DNA of 10,769 nt from Bacteroidales bacterium UBA7569 (GTDB lineage Bacteria; Bacteroidota; Bacteroidia; Bacteroidales; Paludibacteraceae). The stretch lies in the NCBI GenBank assembly GCA_002477945.1, contig DLLF01000029.1, positions 1 through 10,769 on the forward strand. The letters are read 5' to 3'. The position numbers were made by a program, and so were the translations under genes. This document shows positions 1 to 5,906 of the stretch, piece by piece. Below the pieces are notes generated by a model that searched no databases, was not told where the DNA came from, and saw nothing but the letters and a program-made list of their open reading frames with translations. Within the stretch, counting starts at the first letter, position 1. Each line of letters starts with the position of its first letter.

Positions 1-60
1 GTCGCCAACGGCTTCACCCGCTCTGACGCCAAACAGATACAGCAACTCCTCAGCAAGTAG
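1..60 (+). CDS. 3' end of a PH-like domain protein gene (partial)
   Basis: The window opens inside a reading frame that ends VANGFTRSDAKQIQQLLSK and a TAG stop. The same tail, with 57 of 60 bases identical, recurs at 1014-1073 behind a longer stretch that reads like a bacterial PH-like domain, so this is inferred to be the C-terminal helix of such a domain. Two of the three differences are silent third-position changes (TCT/TCC, AAA/AAG) and one changes Ser to Thr, which suggests a duplicated coding sequence that was under selection. The rest of the gene lies outside the window, so start, length and function cannot be judged. Confidence 0.6.
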   Translation, partial: VANGFTRSDAKQIQQLLSK

Positions 61-172
61 TAGTCAGTATCTATGCATACTTATTCATAACTGCCCACGG
101 ACAATGACAGCAGAATGAATGGTTAATGAGGTGGTTATTAGATATTTAGTTTATTCAGTAGCCCCACTATTC

Positions 173-203
173 TTGCATATATCAAATGTTTATCGTAACT
201 TTG
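173..203 (+). promoter_or_regulatory. Bacteroidetes-type promoter of the toxin-antitoxin operon
   Basis: TTG (173-175), 20 bases, then TAACTTTG (196-203), matching the TAnnTTTG -7 element of the Bacteroidetes primary sigma factor. Transcription would begin near 210, giving a short leader before the antitoxin start at 239. Confidence 0.75.
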
Positions 204-238
204 CAGCGATAAAAGTAATTAACTCGGAGGGTAATACT

Positions 239-475
239 ATGGATAATGTGTTGAATGCGGAATTTCTGCGAGACCTCAGTTACATCGCTGAAGACGAGAA
301 TCTAATGCGGAAACTTTCGGCGTATGCCCGTCGCTTGTTGGCAACGAAAGCGGATGAGACGCTTATGAGCAGAGAAGAGTTCATAAACCGCGTAAAGACC
401 GCAGAAAAGGGGGCTACTTACACCATGCAACAAGGAGAATCGTTGGATGACTTGCTAAAACGAACGGTGCAATGA
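239..475 (+). CDS. Antitoxin of a YoeB-type toxin-antitoxin pair
   Basis: This 78-residue acidic, helix-rich protein is probably the antitoxin that binds and silences the YoeB-type toxin encoded next. The frame is open further upstream, to an ATG at 119, but the start at 239 is preferred: it has a good ribosome site (GGAGGG, ending about 8 bases upstream) and lies just downstream of the promoter at 173-203, whereas the ATG at 119 lies upstream of that promoter. Residues 1-35 look like paired helices (LRDLSYIAEDENLMRKL), and the C-terminal tail (GESLDDLLKR) is a plausible toxin-wrapping segment. I do not see the YefM/Phd signature usually partnered with YoeB, nor a clear helix-turn-helix. The role is inferred from position, size and the ATGA overlap (472-475) with the toxin gene. 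Confidence 0.75.
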   Translation: MDNVLNAEFLRDLSYIAEDENLMRKLSAYARRLLATKADETLMSREEFINRVKTAEKGATYTMQQGESLDDLLKRTVQ

Positions 476-747
476 GATACACTGTTCAATTCAAGGAGCA
501 AGCCCTCCGCGATGCGTTGAGATTACAGAAATCAGAACCGGCAGCGTATCGTAAACTGCGACAACTCATAGAAGAATTGGCAGAGCATCCATATTCAGGA
601 ACAGGCAAACCGGAGCGGTTGAAAGGTGATATGAATGGCTATTGGAGCAGACGTATCACACCCAAACATCGTTTGGTCTATAAGGTCTATGAGTCTGAAA
701 TTGTGGTTATGGTGCTAACTGCTTATGGTCACTATGATGATAAATAG
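472..747 (+). CDS. yoeB: YoeB/Txe-family mRNA interferase toxin
   Basis: A 91-residue protein of the RelE/ParE superfamily, close to YoeB/Txe. YoeB cleaves mRNA in the ribosomal A site and halts translation. The diagnostic block GTGKPERLKGDMNGYWSRRI (43-62) followed by HRLVYKV (66-72) and the C-terminal GHYDDK (86-91) are all present. By alignment with E. coli YoeB, the catalytic residues correspond to Glu48, Arg67 and His87, with Tyr88 next to it, so the toxin looks active. Its start overlaps the antitoxin stop (ATGA), typical of translational coupling that keeps antitoxin in excess. No terminator is obvious after the TAG. The length matches the family (about 84-92 residues). Confidence 0.93.
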   Translation: MRYTVQFKEQALRDALRLQKSEPAAYRKLRQLIEELAEHPYSGTGKPERLKGDMNGYWSRRITPKHRLVYKVYESEIVVMVLTAYGHYDDK

Positions 748-779
748 GTAGTGGACTTGATAACTGCCTTTGCGCCTAA

Positions 780-1073
780 ATAGAAATCTACAAACTCCGC
801 AATAAAAAATCTTCAAATTTCACTTGTCCTGCAATCACCGGGCTGTCTGTTTCCAAAATACGAAATCAACAGAAGAAAGTTACGTTCTACAAAGCCCGCC
901 TCATCGGCTATGCCGCCACGGTTATCCAGCGTAGCAGCATTGGCAGCGTCTCGCTCAAAGCGGGTTTGCTCTTTGCGGACATTATCATCGAGACCAACGG
1001 CGGACAAGTAACCGTCGCCAACGGCTTCACCCGCTCCGACGCCAAGCAGATACAGCAACTCCTCACCAAGTAG
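780..1073 (+). pseudogene. Start-less duplicate of the PH-like domain gene
   Basis: A frame of 97 codons runs from just after a TAA (777-779) to TAG (1071-1073) with no ATG or GTG in a usable place, so it is a 5'-truncated copy. The translated part has a clean protein character: from about 876 it reads KKVTFYKARLIGYAATVIQR, then SSIGSVSLKAGLLFADIIIE, an alternation of beta strands, then TNGGQVTV and the closing helix SDAKQIQQLL. This strand pattern resembles bacterial PH-like (bPH) domains in small membrane-linked or SHOCT-containing proteins. The last 60 bases repeat positions 1-60. A start-less gene-end copy next to the toxin-antitoxin operon suggests duplication during insertion of that operon. 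Assignment to a PH fold is by eye only. Confidence 0.55.
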
Positions 1074-1169
1074 TCAAATAGGTATTATCTCTACGCACCG
1101 GACAATAGTTTGGTGCATAATTGTCTGCTACGGACAACAAATCGGCGGATTTTATTGTATCTTTGCACT

Positions 1170-1297
1170 CGATAATGCAATTAATGGTCAATTCGCGGAT
1201 AATTATATGTTTATCAATGTTTTAATGGTGATTTAATAGGGTTAATGGAGTCTTTCACCACTATGCATTAGTGATAAATTAACGGCAATTAACGGAA
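1170..1297 (+). repeat. TTAAYGG-triad repeat, copy A
   Basis: AT-rich noncoding repeat between the PH-like relic and the 3' end of the minus-strand ATPase gene. It begins CGATAATGCAATTAATGG, continues with ATTATATGTTTATCAATG and holds two clusters of the heptamer TTAAYGG: 1222, 1233 (as TTAATAGG) and 1242; then 1279 and 1289, with a degenerate TTAGTGA at 1268. Related copies lie at 8071-8157 and 9561-9838. The rest of the gap (1074-1169) shows no gene. Confidence 0.7.
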
Positions 1298-1313
1298 ACC
1301 ATACGACCCAATT

Positions 1314-2750
1314 CTATCGGAACAAATCATCCATGGTGACCACTTGCGGGAAGTCCCCCCAATAGCCGGTCTGCTTCAATCCAAACGTGGTAATAAGTGT
1401 GCTGATGATAGATTGTTTGCGAGAGAGGTAAGGGCGGAGCATTTCTTGGCGATGCATAAGCGTCAAGTGGTAGGCTTTATCCACTGTAAATTCATCACTA
1501 TAGAATTTCATTTCGCACATATTGACCACATTGTCCTTGCGTTCAATGAGCATATCAATCTGTGTGCCTTCTTTTTGTTCATCACCAGAAGTTGTCCATG
1601 CCGATTGTGTGGTAGATATACCTTGAATACCCAACGCCTGCTTGATGGCTTGAATATGGTTCATACAAACCAACTCAAAAGCGAACCCGCGCCACGACAC
1701 GATGGAAGCGTCCTCGGAATGTTGCTGCCAAAACTGCTCCGTATAGGCGGTACGGTTTCTAACGAAACGGAGATAGAACCAACAAAACGGATCAATCAGT
1801 TTGTAGTGTACATCGCGTTTGCTGCAGCCAAACGGCACATACTCTTCTGCAAAATTGCTACTGACCAAGGCTTGCAGTAGTTTGGAGAAATCGCCACTCG
1901 TGGGGATACCAGTCTTTTGAGAAATCTCAGTGCGGGTATAGCCTTTATGCCTCGTGGCCAATACTTCAATGATTCGTTTGGTAGCATCCGGCTTGACAAA
2001 AATAGAACGGAACAAGCGTTCATACTCATCAGATAAGGGAGCCTTGTCCCGAAAGAGCAGGTTATCAATGTTTTGTGCGAAACTCTTATTCTGCTCCATA
2101 TAGCCCATGTAGTATGGGATGCCGCCTAATATCATATAACTTTGCACAATGTCGTAGCGGGAAAATGGTATGTGCTTATCCGTATAGAAAGCCTCACATT
2201 CGGCTAAAGTGAACGGACGTAGATATATCTCGCGTGTCACACGCCCATACAGACCGCCATGGTTGTTAATGAGATTATTCAGTATCCACGAACTGGAACT
2301 GCCACATACCACCAGCATCAGATTGTGGCGTGCCGATGCCCAGCCGTTCCAGAAGCCTTCCAATGCGGTCACGAAGCCGCTGCGAGGGGTGTCCATCCAT
2401 GGCAGTTCGTCAAGAAAGACTACTTGCCTGCTGCCGTCATCAATCGCCTGCAAATGTTTTTCCAACATATAGAATGCTTCCAACCATGATTTAGGGCAAT
2501 GGCTTTTAGGCATACCTTGCATCAGCAGCGAGTAGTAGAATTGCTGCAATTGCTGTTTCATCCCATTCTGTTTTGTACCTTCCACAGGAGATAAGCCTGC
2601 GTGATGGAATGTAATCTTGCCCGCCAATGCCTCATTGATGAGGTATGTTTTCCCCACACGCCTGCGACCATACACTGCCACAAACTCAGCATTGCCGCTA
2701 TTGTACAGACGATTAAATTCAGCCAGTTCCTGTTTTCGTCCTATTGTCAT
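1314..2750 (-). CDS. Archaeal-type AAA ATPase with nuclease-like C-terminus
   Basis: A 478-residue P-loop ATPase of the 'archaeal ATPase' group (Pfam ATPase_2 with a DUF234-like C-terminus), STAND/AAA-like proteins found in many divergent copies in Bacteroidales; their cellular task is not established. Walker A is GRRRVGKT (28-35) and Walker B is VVFLDE (110-115), followed by the sensor-like LMLVVCGSSSSWI. A winged-helix-like stretch (GYTRTEISQKTGIPTSGDFS) lies in the middle. The C-terminal third carries a PD-(D/E)XK-like arrangement: Glu in FAFELV, Asp in QIDMLIE and EMK in NMCEMKFY. The gene appears intact, with a promoter at 2823-2854, a palindrome between promoter and start, and a TTAAYGG repeat just beyond its TAG stop. 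Confidence 0.88.
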   Translation of the reverse strand: MTIGRKQELAEFNRLYNSGNAEFVAVYGRRRVGKTYLINEALAGKITFHHAGLSPVEGTKQNGMKQQLQQFYYSLLMQGMPKSHCPKSWLEAFYMLEKHLQAIDDGSRQVVFLDELPWMDTPRSGFVTALEGFWNGWASARHNLMLVVCGSSSSWILNNLINNHGGLYGRVTREIYLRPFTLAECEAFYTDKHIPFSRYDIVQSYMILGGIPYYMGYMEQNKSFAQNIDNLLFRDKAPLSDEYERLFRSIFVKPDATKRIIEVLATRHKGYTRTEISQKTGIPTSGDFSKLLQALVSSNFAEEYVPFGCSKRDVHYKLIDPFCWFYLRFVRNRTAYTEQFWQQHSEDASIVSWRGFAFELVCMNHIQAIKQALGIQGISTTQSAWTTSGDEQKEGTQIDMLIERKDNVVNMCEMKFYSDEFTVDKAYHLTLMHRQEMLRPYLSRKQSIISTLITTFGLKQTGYWGDFPQVVTMDDLFR

Positions 2751-2766
2751 GATTGCGTCTTATATT

Positions 2767-2798
2767 TCCACGAACTGCAATATCTATATGTTCGTGGA
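2767..2798 (-). promoter_or_regulatory. Perfect 9-bp inverted repeat in the ATPase leader
   Basis: TCCACGAAC (2767-2775) and GTTCGTGGA (2790-2798) are exact reverse complements with a 14-base spacer. The pair lies between the promoter and the start codon at 2750, so it could be an operator for a dimeric repressor or a 5'-UTR hairpin controlling ribosome access. No T-run follows on the minus strand, so it is not an intrinsic terminator. Confidence 0.6.
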
Positions 2799-2822
2799 GG
2801 ATTAAACTACACAAATACGCTG

Positions 2823-2854
2823 CAAAAGTACATTTTTATTTTGATATGAACAAA
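2823..2854 (-). promoter_or_regulatory. Bacteroidetes-type promoter of the 1314-2750 ATPase gene
   Basis: On the minus strand TTTG (2854-2851), 20 bases, then TACTTTTG (2830-2823). Spacing and both boxes fit the Bacteroidetes consensus. The 15 bases around the -7 box (TGTACTTTTGCAGCG) recur in the promoter at 9971-10002. Confidence 0.75.
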
Positions 2855-2960
2855 TAGAAGTCGGCGCATTTGTACTTTATTGCACAATTATCTCCTTGTT
2901 ATATTTCTTCAATCGTATATTGCAAACTCCTAAACTGTTGATAAAATTATATATAATGAA

Positions 2961-2980
2961 ATGTTTGTCAATGTTTTAAT
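2961..2980 (+). repeat. Fragment of the dispersed repeat family
   Basis: ATGTTTGTCAATGTTTTAAT matches the segment at 1208-1227 of repeat copy A with one change, and the segment near 9812-9831 with two. The TTAAYGG clusters that follow in the other copies are missing, so this is only a fragment. Confidence 0.4.
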
Positions 2981-3264
2981 AAATAAGATAGCCATATTCA
3001 ACATTAACGATTGGATACGGACATTTGGTATTGGAATCTTCATCGCGTATTGCATGAAGCCTTCGCCCGAACAAAAGCGGTCCTGTAATGTGGCTGTACT
3101 GGTAATGCCTTGCTATATTCTTCATCTTTGGAAGTCTCTTGTCAAATTATAAACCTTCCGTACATGCATCGATACCTGCGTATAGGATAACCAGAACATA
3201 CGTAGAACATAACCGATAGATATGAATACTTTCGTAATACTTTGACCATACTCATAAGCCACCC

Positions 3265-3375
3265 TTACCATATCTCACCACAGAGCAATGCGTGGAAATA
3301 GTAAATGTCCATTAGCCCGGTAAAATAGAATACAGAAGTGGCAAAGTGGTATTGTTTCTTAGCAGGGCGCACCAT
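3265..3375 (-). pseudogene. Possible short coding relic, unknown family
   Basis: A 36-codon minus-strand frame starts ATG GTG CGC (MVRPAKKQYHFATS) and continues with FYFTGLMDIYYFHALLCG before a TAA. The basic start and then an aromatic, protein-like run look more like real coding sequence than random AT-rich frame, and it could be the N-terminal stub of a longer lost gene. I do not recognise the family, see no clear ribosome site, and would not defend it as an expressed gene. Confidence 0.22.
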
Positions 3376-3450
3376 ACACACGCACAAGCCCTTTGAAGCA
3401 AGGAATAAGCGAGGAGTGTGCAAGGAACAAACTCCATATATGTAATATCT

Positions 3451-3505
3451 GTGTCAAGTATTTTCTATGGATAGGAGGATTCATCTTAAAATTTGACACT
3501 TTTTT
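3451..3505 (+). terminator. Possible weak terminator
   Basis: GTGTCAA (3451-3457) and TTGACAC (3493-3499) can pair and are followed by six T (3500-3505). The stem is short and AT-rich and the loop is long (about 35 bases), so termination would be weak at best. Confidence 0.3.
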
Positions 3506-3516
3506 GTAGCAGCAAT

Positions 3517-3560
3517 GTGGTAACGAGGTGGTAACGCTTTCCTAACGAGGTGGTAACGAA
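3517..3560 (+). repeat. 11-bp tandem repeat array (GTGGTAACGAG)
   Basis: Four consecutive 11-base units: GTGGTAACGAG (3517), GTGGTAACGCT (3528), TTCCTAACGAG (3539) and GTGGTAACGAA (3550). TAACG is kept in all four. A 16-base word, TAACGAGGTGGTAACG, therefore occurs exactly twice, 22 bases apart. Spacing of one helical turn places every unit on the same DNA face, as in an iteron or operator array. It lies about 120 bases upstream of the restriction-operon promoter. Confidence 0.65.
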
Positions 3561-3679
3561 TTTTATCTTACAGATATGATACTGTCTATACGATGTCTAT
3601 CTTAACAATCGTACATTTTGCAGGTACTGCCATAATCAGACTGCACCCCACAACCATAAATATCAGATGAACGTTTTCA

Positions 3680-3711
3680 TTTGCATAATTCACTAAAAAG
3701 CAGTACCTTTG
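3680..3711 (+). promoter_or_regulatory. Promoter of the restriction-modification operon
   Basis: TTTG (3680-3683), 20 bases, TACCTTTG (3704-3711): a full match to the Bacteroidetes consensus. Transcription should start near 3717-3720, about 310 bases before the endonuclease start at 4028, leaving a long structured leader. Confidence 0.8.
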
Positions 3712-3836
3712 TCGTCGAAAGGTTGCGTTTGCTCGGCAGACGACCTTTCAAATATATTATTAACAGCGTTTATTGACGCTCTGTTCTGACATATCGAAAT
3801 CTCGCAAATTTCATTAGGATTCAGGACTTAGCAACA

Positions 3837-3857
3837 ATGAACGCCTGCAAGGTATGA
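3837..3857 (+). CDS. Possible leader peptide 1 (6 residues)
   Basis: ATG AAC GCC TGC AAG GTA TGA (MNACKV). It lies inside the structured leader and overlaps the next tiny frame by ATGA. Its reality rests only on this chain arrangement; expression is unproven. Confidence 0.3.
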   Translation: MNACKV

Positions 3858-3901
3858 GTATCTTGTATGCCTATGTGCTGCGCTTTGGTGTGCAGCGATA
3901 G
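3854..3901 (+). CDS. Possible leader peptide 2 (15 residues)
   Basis: MSILYAYVLRFGVQR, encoded across the hairpin at 3866-3906. A translating ribosome would unfold that hairpin. Its start overlaps the preceding stop (ATGA), and its TAG is 4 bases before the next ATG. A role in ribosome-controlled attenuation is inferred. Confidence 0.35.
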   Translation: MSILYAYVLRFGVQR

Positions 3902-3905
3902 GCGT

Positions 3906-4031
3906 ATGTCGTGTATATACTTATATCCGATGTGGGCTTTCGTGTTGCCAATTCTAATCCTAAAGGCAATGCGAGAGCCTCGATATGCGGAGTTGGCAGA
4001 CGTCAAGTCCGCATTTTTTGTATATATATGA
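3906..4031 (+). CDS. Possible leader ORF 3 (41 residues), coupled to the endonuclease start
   Basis: This frame starts MSCIYLYPMWAFVLPILILK (hydrophobic), turns charged (REPRYAELADVK) and stops with a TGA that overlaps the endonuclease ATG as ATGA (4028-4031). It runs through both the 15-bp helix and the terminator-like hairpin, so a ribosome on it would melt the terminator and be delivered to the endonuclease start, which lacks a Shine-Dalgarno of its own. Whether the peptide matters or only its translation does is unknown, and it could be a chance frame in a structured RNA. Confidence 0.4.
   Translation: MSCIYLYPMWAFVLPILILKAMREPRYAELADVKSAFFVYI
3986..4019 (+). terminator. Intrinsic-terminator-like attenuator before the endonuclease gene
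   Basis: TGCGGA (3986-3991) pairs with TCCGCA (4008-4013); after one G/G mismatch, TTG pairs with CAA; the loop is 8 bases and six T follow (4014-4019). It ends 8 bases before the ATG at 4028, so it must be bypassed for the operon to be transcribed. Confidence 0.7.
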
Positions 4032-5902
4032 CATCATCTGTATTAACTGATTCATATCATCTCCCCCATAATGCCATTAGGGTTGATGAGTTGAACTTTA
4101 TGCTGCATGCCATAGATACCTCTAAACCTTTCTATACCTATGAGGAACTGCGCTTGCTATTTCTTAGCACTGAAATTCAAGCAAAAGTATTTAAGGATTT
4201 TCATGCAAAAGTTCATACCAATTTATGTGGACATCAAAATGCCAAATTAAGAACCTTATATCAGCAAGCCCAATTAGGGAACAATAGTTCCGTAGATGTA
4301 ATGCTGGAACATGGATTGATGTACACAAATCAGAAATCTTTCAGACAAGTTTGGAATGAATTTGTGCGAGACTATACTGAATTCTTTGCTTTTTTAGGCT
4401 TGCTTCCTACCTATTACAAAGGTCTTGCAGGTGGAGAAAACCGACACTATGTTACATCTTTGCTGAAAGATTATCAGTCTAATAAAGTCTCGTTACAAGA
4501 TTTATTACTTGCATTCAAGTTTCGGAATAGCAGCAAAGATTATACAAATTTGGAGATGTACCATATAGAGGTGCGCCCATTTGTATTAGCCCTAAAAGCC
4601 CTACAATTTTATAAAAAGAGGGGCTTGGATATAGTAAATCCTCACATTATATCTGCTATTGTCGTATATTGCCATAATGAAAATGAGAGTTTGCAAAATA
4701 ATCTCCGTTTATTTCCTAATCCTGCCAAAAATATAGAGTACTACCAAGATGTATTCTATAATTTCAACGAAAATATCAAGAAAGAAATTGCCAGAGTTAC
4801 ATTGTTCTTGAAACCCTATCTTATAGAATTCGGATTGGTTAATATACGAAAGAAAGGAAATACACACTATTATGAAATAAATAATAAAGTTGATGGTGTA
4901 TCTGTTCCCTATAATGTGGCATTTTGTAATGGTTATATTGGGAAATACAAATTAACACCATTAATAGGAAAAGTTATATATACATGTTTGCAGAATCCAC
5001 AAAGATATATTCCTAAAAATAGCCTTTTTGATAGCAATTTTACGGAAACCGACAAGAGGGCAATTTTAAGACATTTCCAAGAGTTGGGTATAATTAAGGA
5101 TTTTAATGATAATTTTATCTCTGTTGCAGGAATTGAACATCAGTATGCGTTAAATCCTTTTACGGATTTTATGACTTTTGGGGATGCTTGCTATGTGGCT
5201 CATAACAACCAACTACAATTGCAAAACGGACAAATTGTAATTGATAACACATTGCTACGAGAAGAGTTGGACAATTTGAAACAATCTGCTCTTTCCTCTG
5301 ATGGTGTCGCTTACGAAGAATCTTTATATACCTTTTTGAAGAAGAATGTTCATTTCTTCTCCAATCTCAATCATTATGGCACATCTGCAATGGGGAAACG
5401 CTTGAGCGACATTGCTGGCATTGCAAAGATTTTCAGCAATGGAACAACAAGAAATATCTTGATTATAATGGAATGTAAGGCTGCTCATGCAATACGTGCA
5501 TTTGATGAACGAAAAGAAAGAGATGATATAATTAATTTATTGAAATCATACAAGAACAATGGTATCTCTTATGATGGTGTATGGTATTGGGTTACCGATA
5601 GTAATTCTTTACCTGATACAGATATTCATGGGGGATATAGGGATAATCAAATGAGTAAAAGTTTAGTGGAAAAATTAAATATTTTACAATTTGATATTAG
5701 TGAAGAAAGTCGATTGCCTTCTATCGTAACAGCATTTTCAATAGACGCTTTGGTAACATATCTTGCTTATTTGTACCAACATACACGGACATTCAGTAAA
5801 GAAGATAAAATTACAGAAACAACTGTACCACATTTTTGGCGTTGGAGTAAAAAGTTTATGAATGTGCAATACGTTACAATTCACAAACAAATGAACTTAT
5901 AA
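4028..5902 (+). CDS. Putative type IIS-like restriction endonuclease
   Basis: A 624-residue protein predicted to cut DNA unless the site is methylated by the two following enzymes. The C-terminal domain shows a PD-(D/E)XK nuclease core: an upstream helix with Glu430/Glu431 (AYEESLYTFL), then RLSDIAGI with Asp461, then ILIIMECKA with Glu482 and Lys484. The roughly 400 residues before it lack a P-loop or methylase motifs and look like helical, winged-helix-type DNA-recognition domains (FFAFLGLLPTYY, then a PFVLALKAL stretch), a layout like AlwI/FokI-type enzymes. The frame is open back to a GTG at 3911, but that part is the structured leader; ATG 4028, coupled to leader ORF 3, is preferred. The gene is AT-rich compared with the flanking ATPase genes. 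Family assignment is by layout, not by alignment. Confidence 0.68.
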   Translation: MTSSVLTDSYHLPHNAIRVDELNFMLHAIDTSKPFYTYEELRLLFLSTEIQAKVFKDFHAKVHTNLCGHQNAKLRTLYQQAQLGNNSSVDVMLEHGLMYTNQKSFRQVWNEFVRDYTEFFAFLGLLPTYYKGLAGGENRHYVTSLLKDYQSNKVSLQDLLLAFKFRNSSKDYTNLEMYHIEVRPFVLALKALQFYKKRGLDIVNPHIISAIVVYCHNENESLQNNLRLFPNPAKNIEYYQDVFYNFNENIKKEIARVTLFLKPYLIEFGLVNIRKKGNTHYYEINNKVDGVSVPYNVAFCNGYIGKYKLTPLIGKVIYTCLQNPQRYIPKNSLFDSNFTETDKRAILRHFQELGIIKDFNDNFISVAGIEHQYALNPFTDFMTFGDACYVAHNNQLQLQNGQIVIDNTLLREELDNLKQSALSSDGVAYEESLYTFLKKNVHFFSNLNHYGTSAMGKRLSDIAGIAKIFSNGTTRNILIIMECKAAHAIRAFDERKERDDIINLLKSYKNNGISYDGVWYWVTDSNSLPDTDIHGGYRDNQMSKSLVEKLNILQFDISEESRLPSIVTAFSIDALVTYLAYLYQHTRTFSKEDKITETTVPHFWRWSKKFMNVQYVTIHKQMNL

Positions 5903-5906
5903 AAAT

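Larger units (their letters stand above)
2855..3516. other. Gene-poor intergenic region
   Basis: About 0.66 kb without a convincing gene. A 63-codon frame from 2961 on the plus strand begins inside the repeat fragment at 2961-2980 and shows no family features. The stretch holds that fragment, a possible gene relic at 3265-3375 and a terminator-like hairpin at 3451-3505. The rest shows nothing I can name and looks like decayed insertion or deletion scars upstream of the restriction operon. Confidence 0.5.
3717..4019 (+). ncRNA. Structured leader RNA with multiple hairpins
   Basis: The presumed 5' UTR of the restriction operon folds by eye into successive hairpins: GAAAGGT/ACCTTTC (3717-3723 with 3743-3749); AACAGCGT paired with ACGCTCTGTT (3762-3769 with 3776-3785, 2-base bulge); a long hairpin TATGCCTAT/ATAGGCGTA (3866-3874 with 3898-3906) extended by GCTGC/GCAGC; a 15-bp helix GGCTTTCGTGTTGCC with GGCAATGCGAGAGCC (3935-3949 with 3965-3979) unbroken thanks to three G-U pairs; and a terminator-like hairpin (3986-4019). 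G-U pairs preserving long helices suggest selection on RNA structure. It could be a cis-acting attenuator or a released small RNA. I recognise no named riboswitch core. Confidence 0.6.

Noticed and set aside
119..238. Longer start for the antitoxin
   Set aside because: It would begin upstream of the consensus promoter at 173-203 and encode that promoter; ATG 239 has a good ribosome site and gives the normal antitoxin size.
813..1058. Minus-strand reading frame of 81 codons
   Set aside because: It is the mirror of the PH-like relic on the plus strand, which has the credible beta-strand pattern and a duplicate at the window start.
1158..1165. TATCTTTG, a -7-like element on the plus strand
   Set aside because: No TTG/TTTG at the right distance upstream and no gene follows; only the repeat and the 3' end of a minus-strand gene lie downstream.
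1344..1880. Plus-strand reading frame of 178 codons
   Set aside because: Antisense to the C-terminal half of the archaeal-type ATPase, with no ribosome site or recognisable features.
2961..3152. 63-codon plus-strand frame
   Set aside because: Starts within a repeat fragment, has no ribosome site, and its product shows no family features.
3911..4027. GTG-initiated N-terminal extension of the endonuclease
   Set aside because: These 39 codons coincide with the 15-bp helix and the terminator-like hairpin, and ATG 4028 is coupled to leader ORF 3. The extension is explained by RNA structure.
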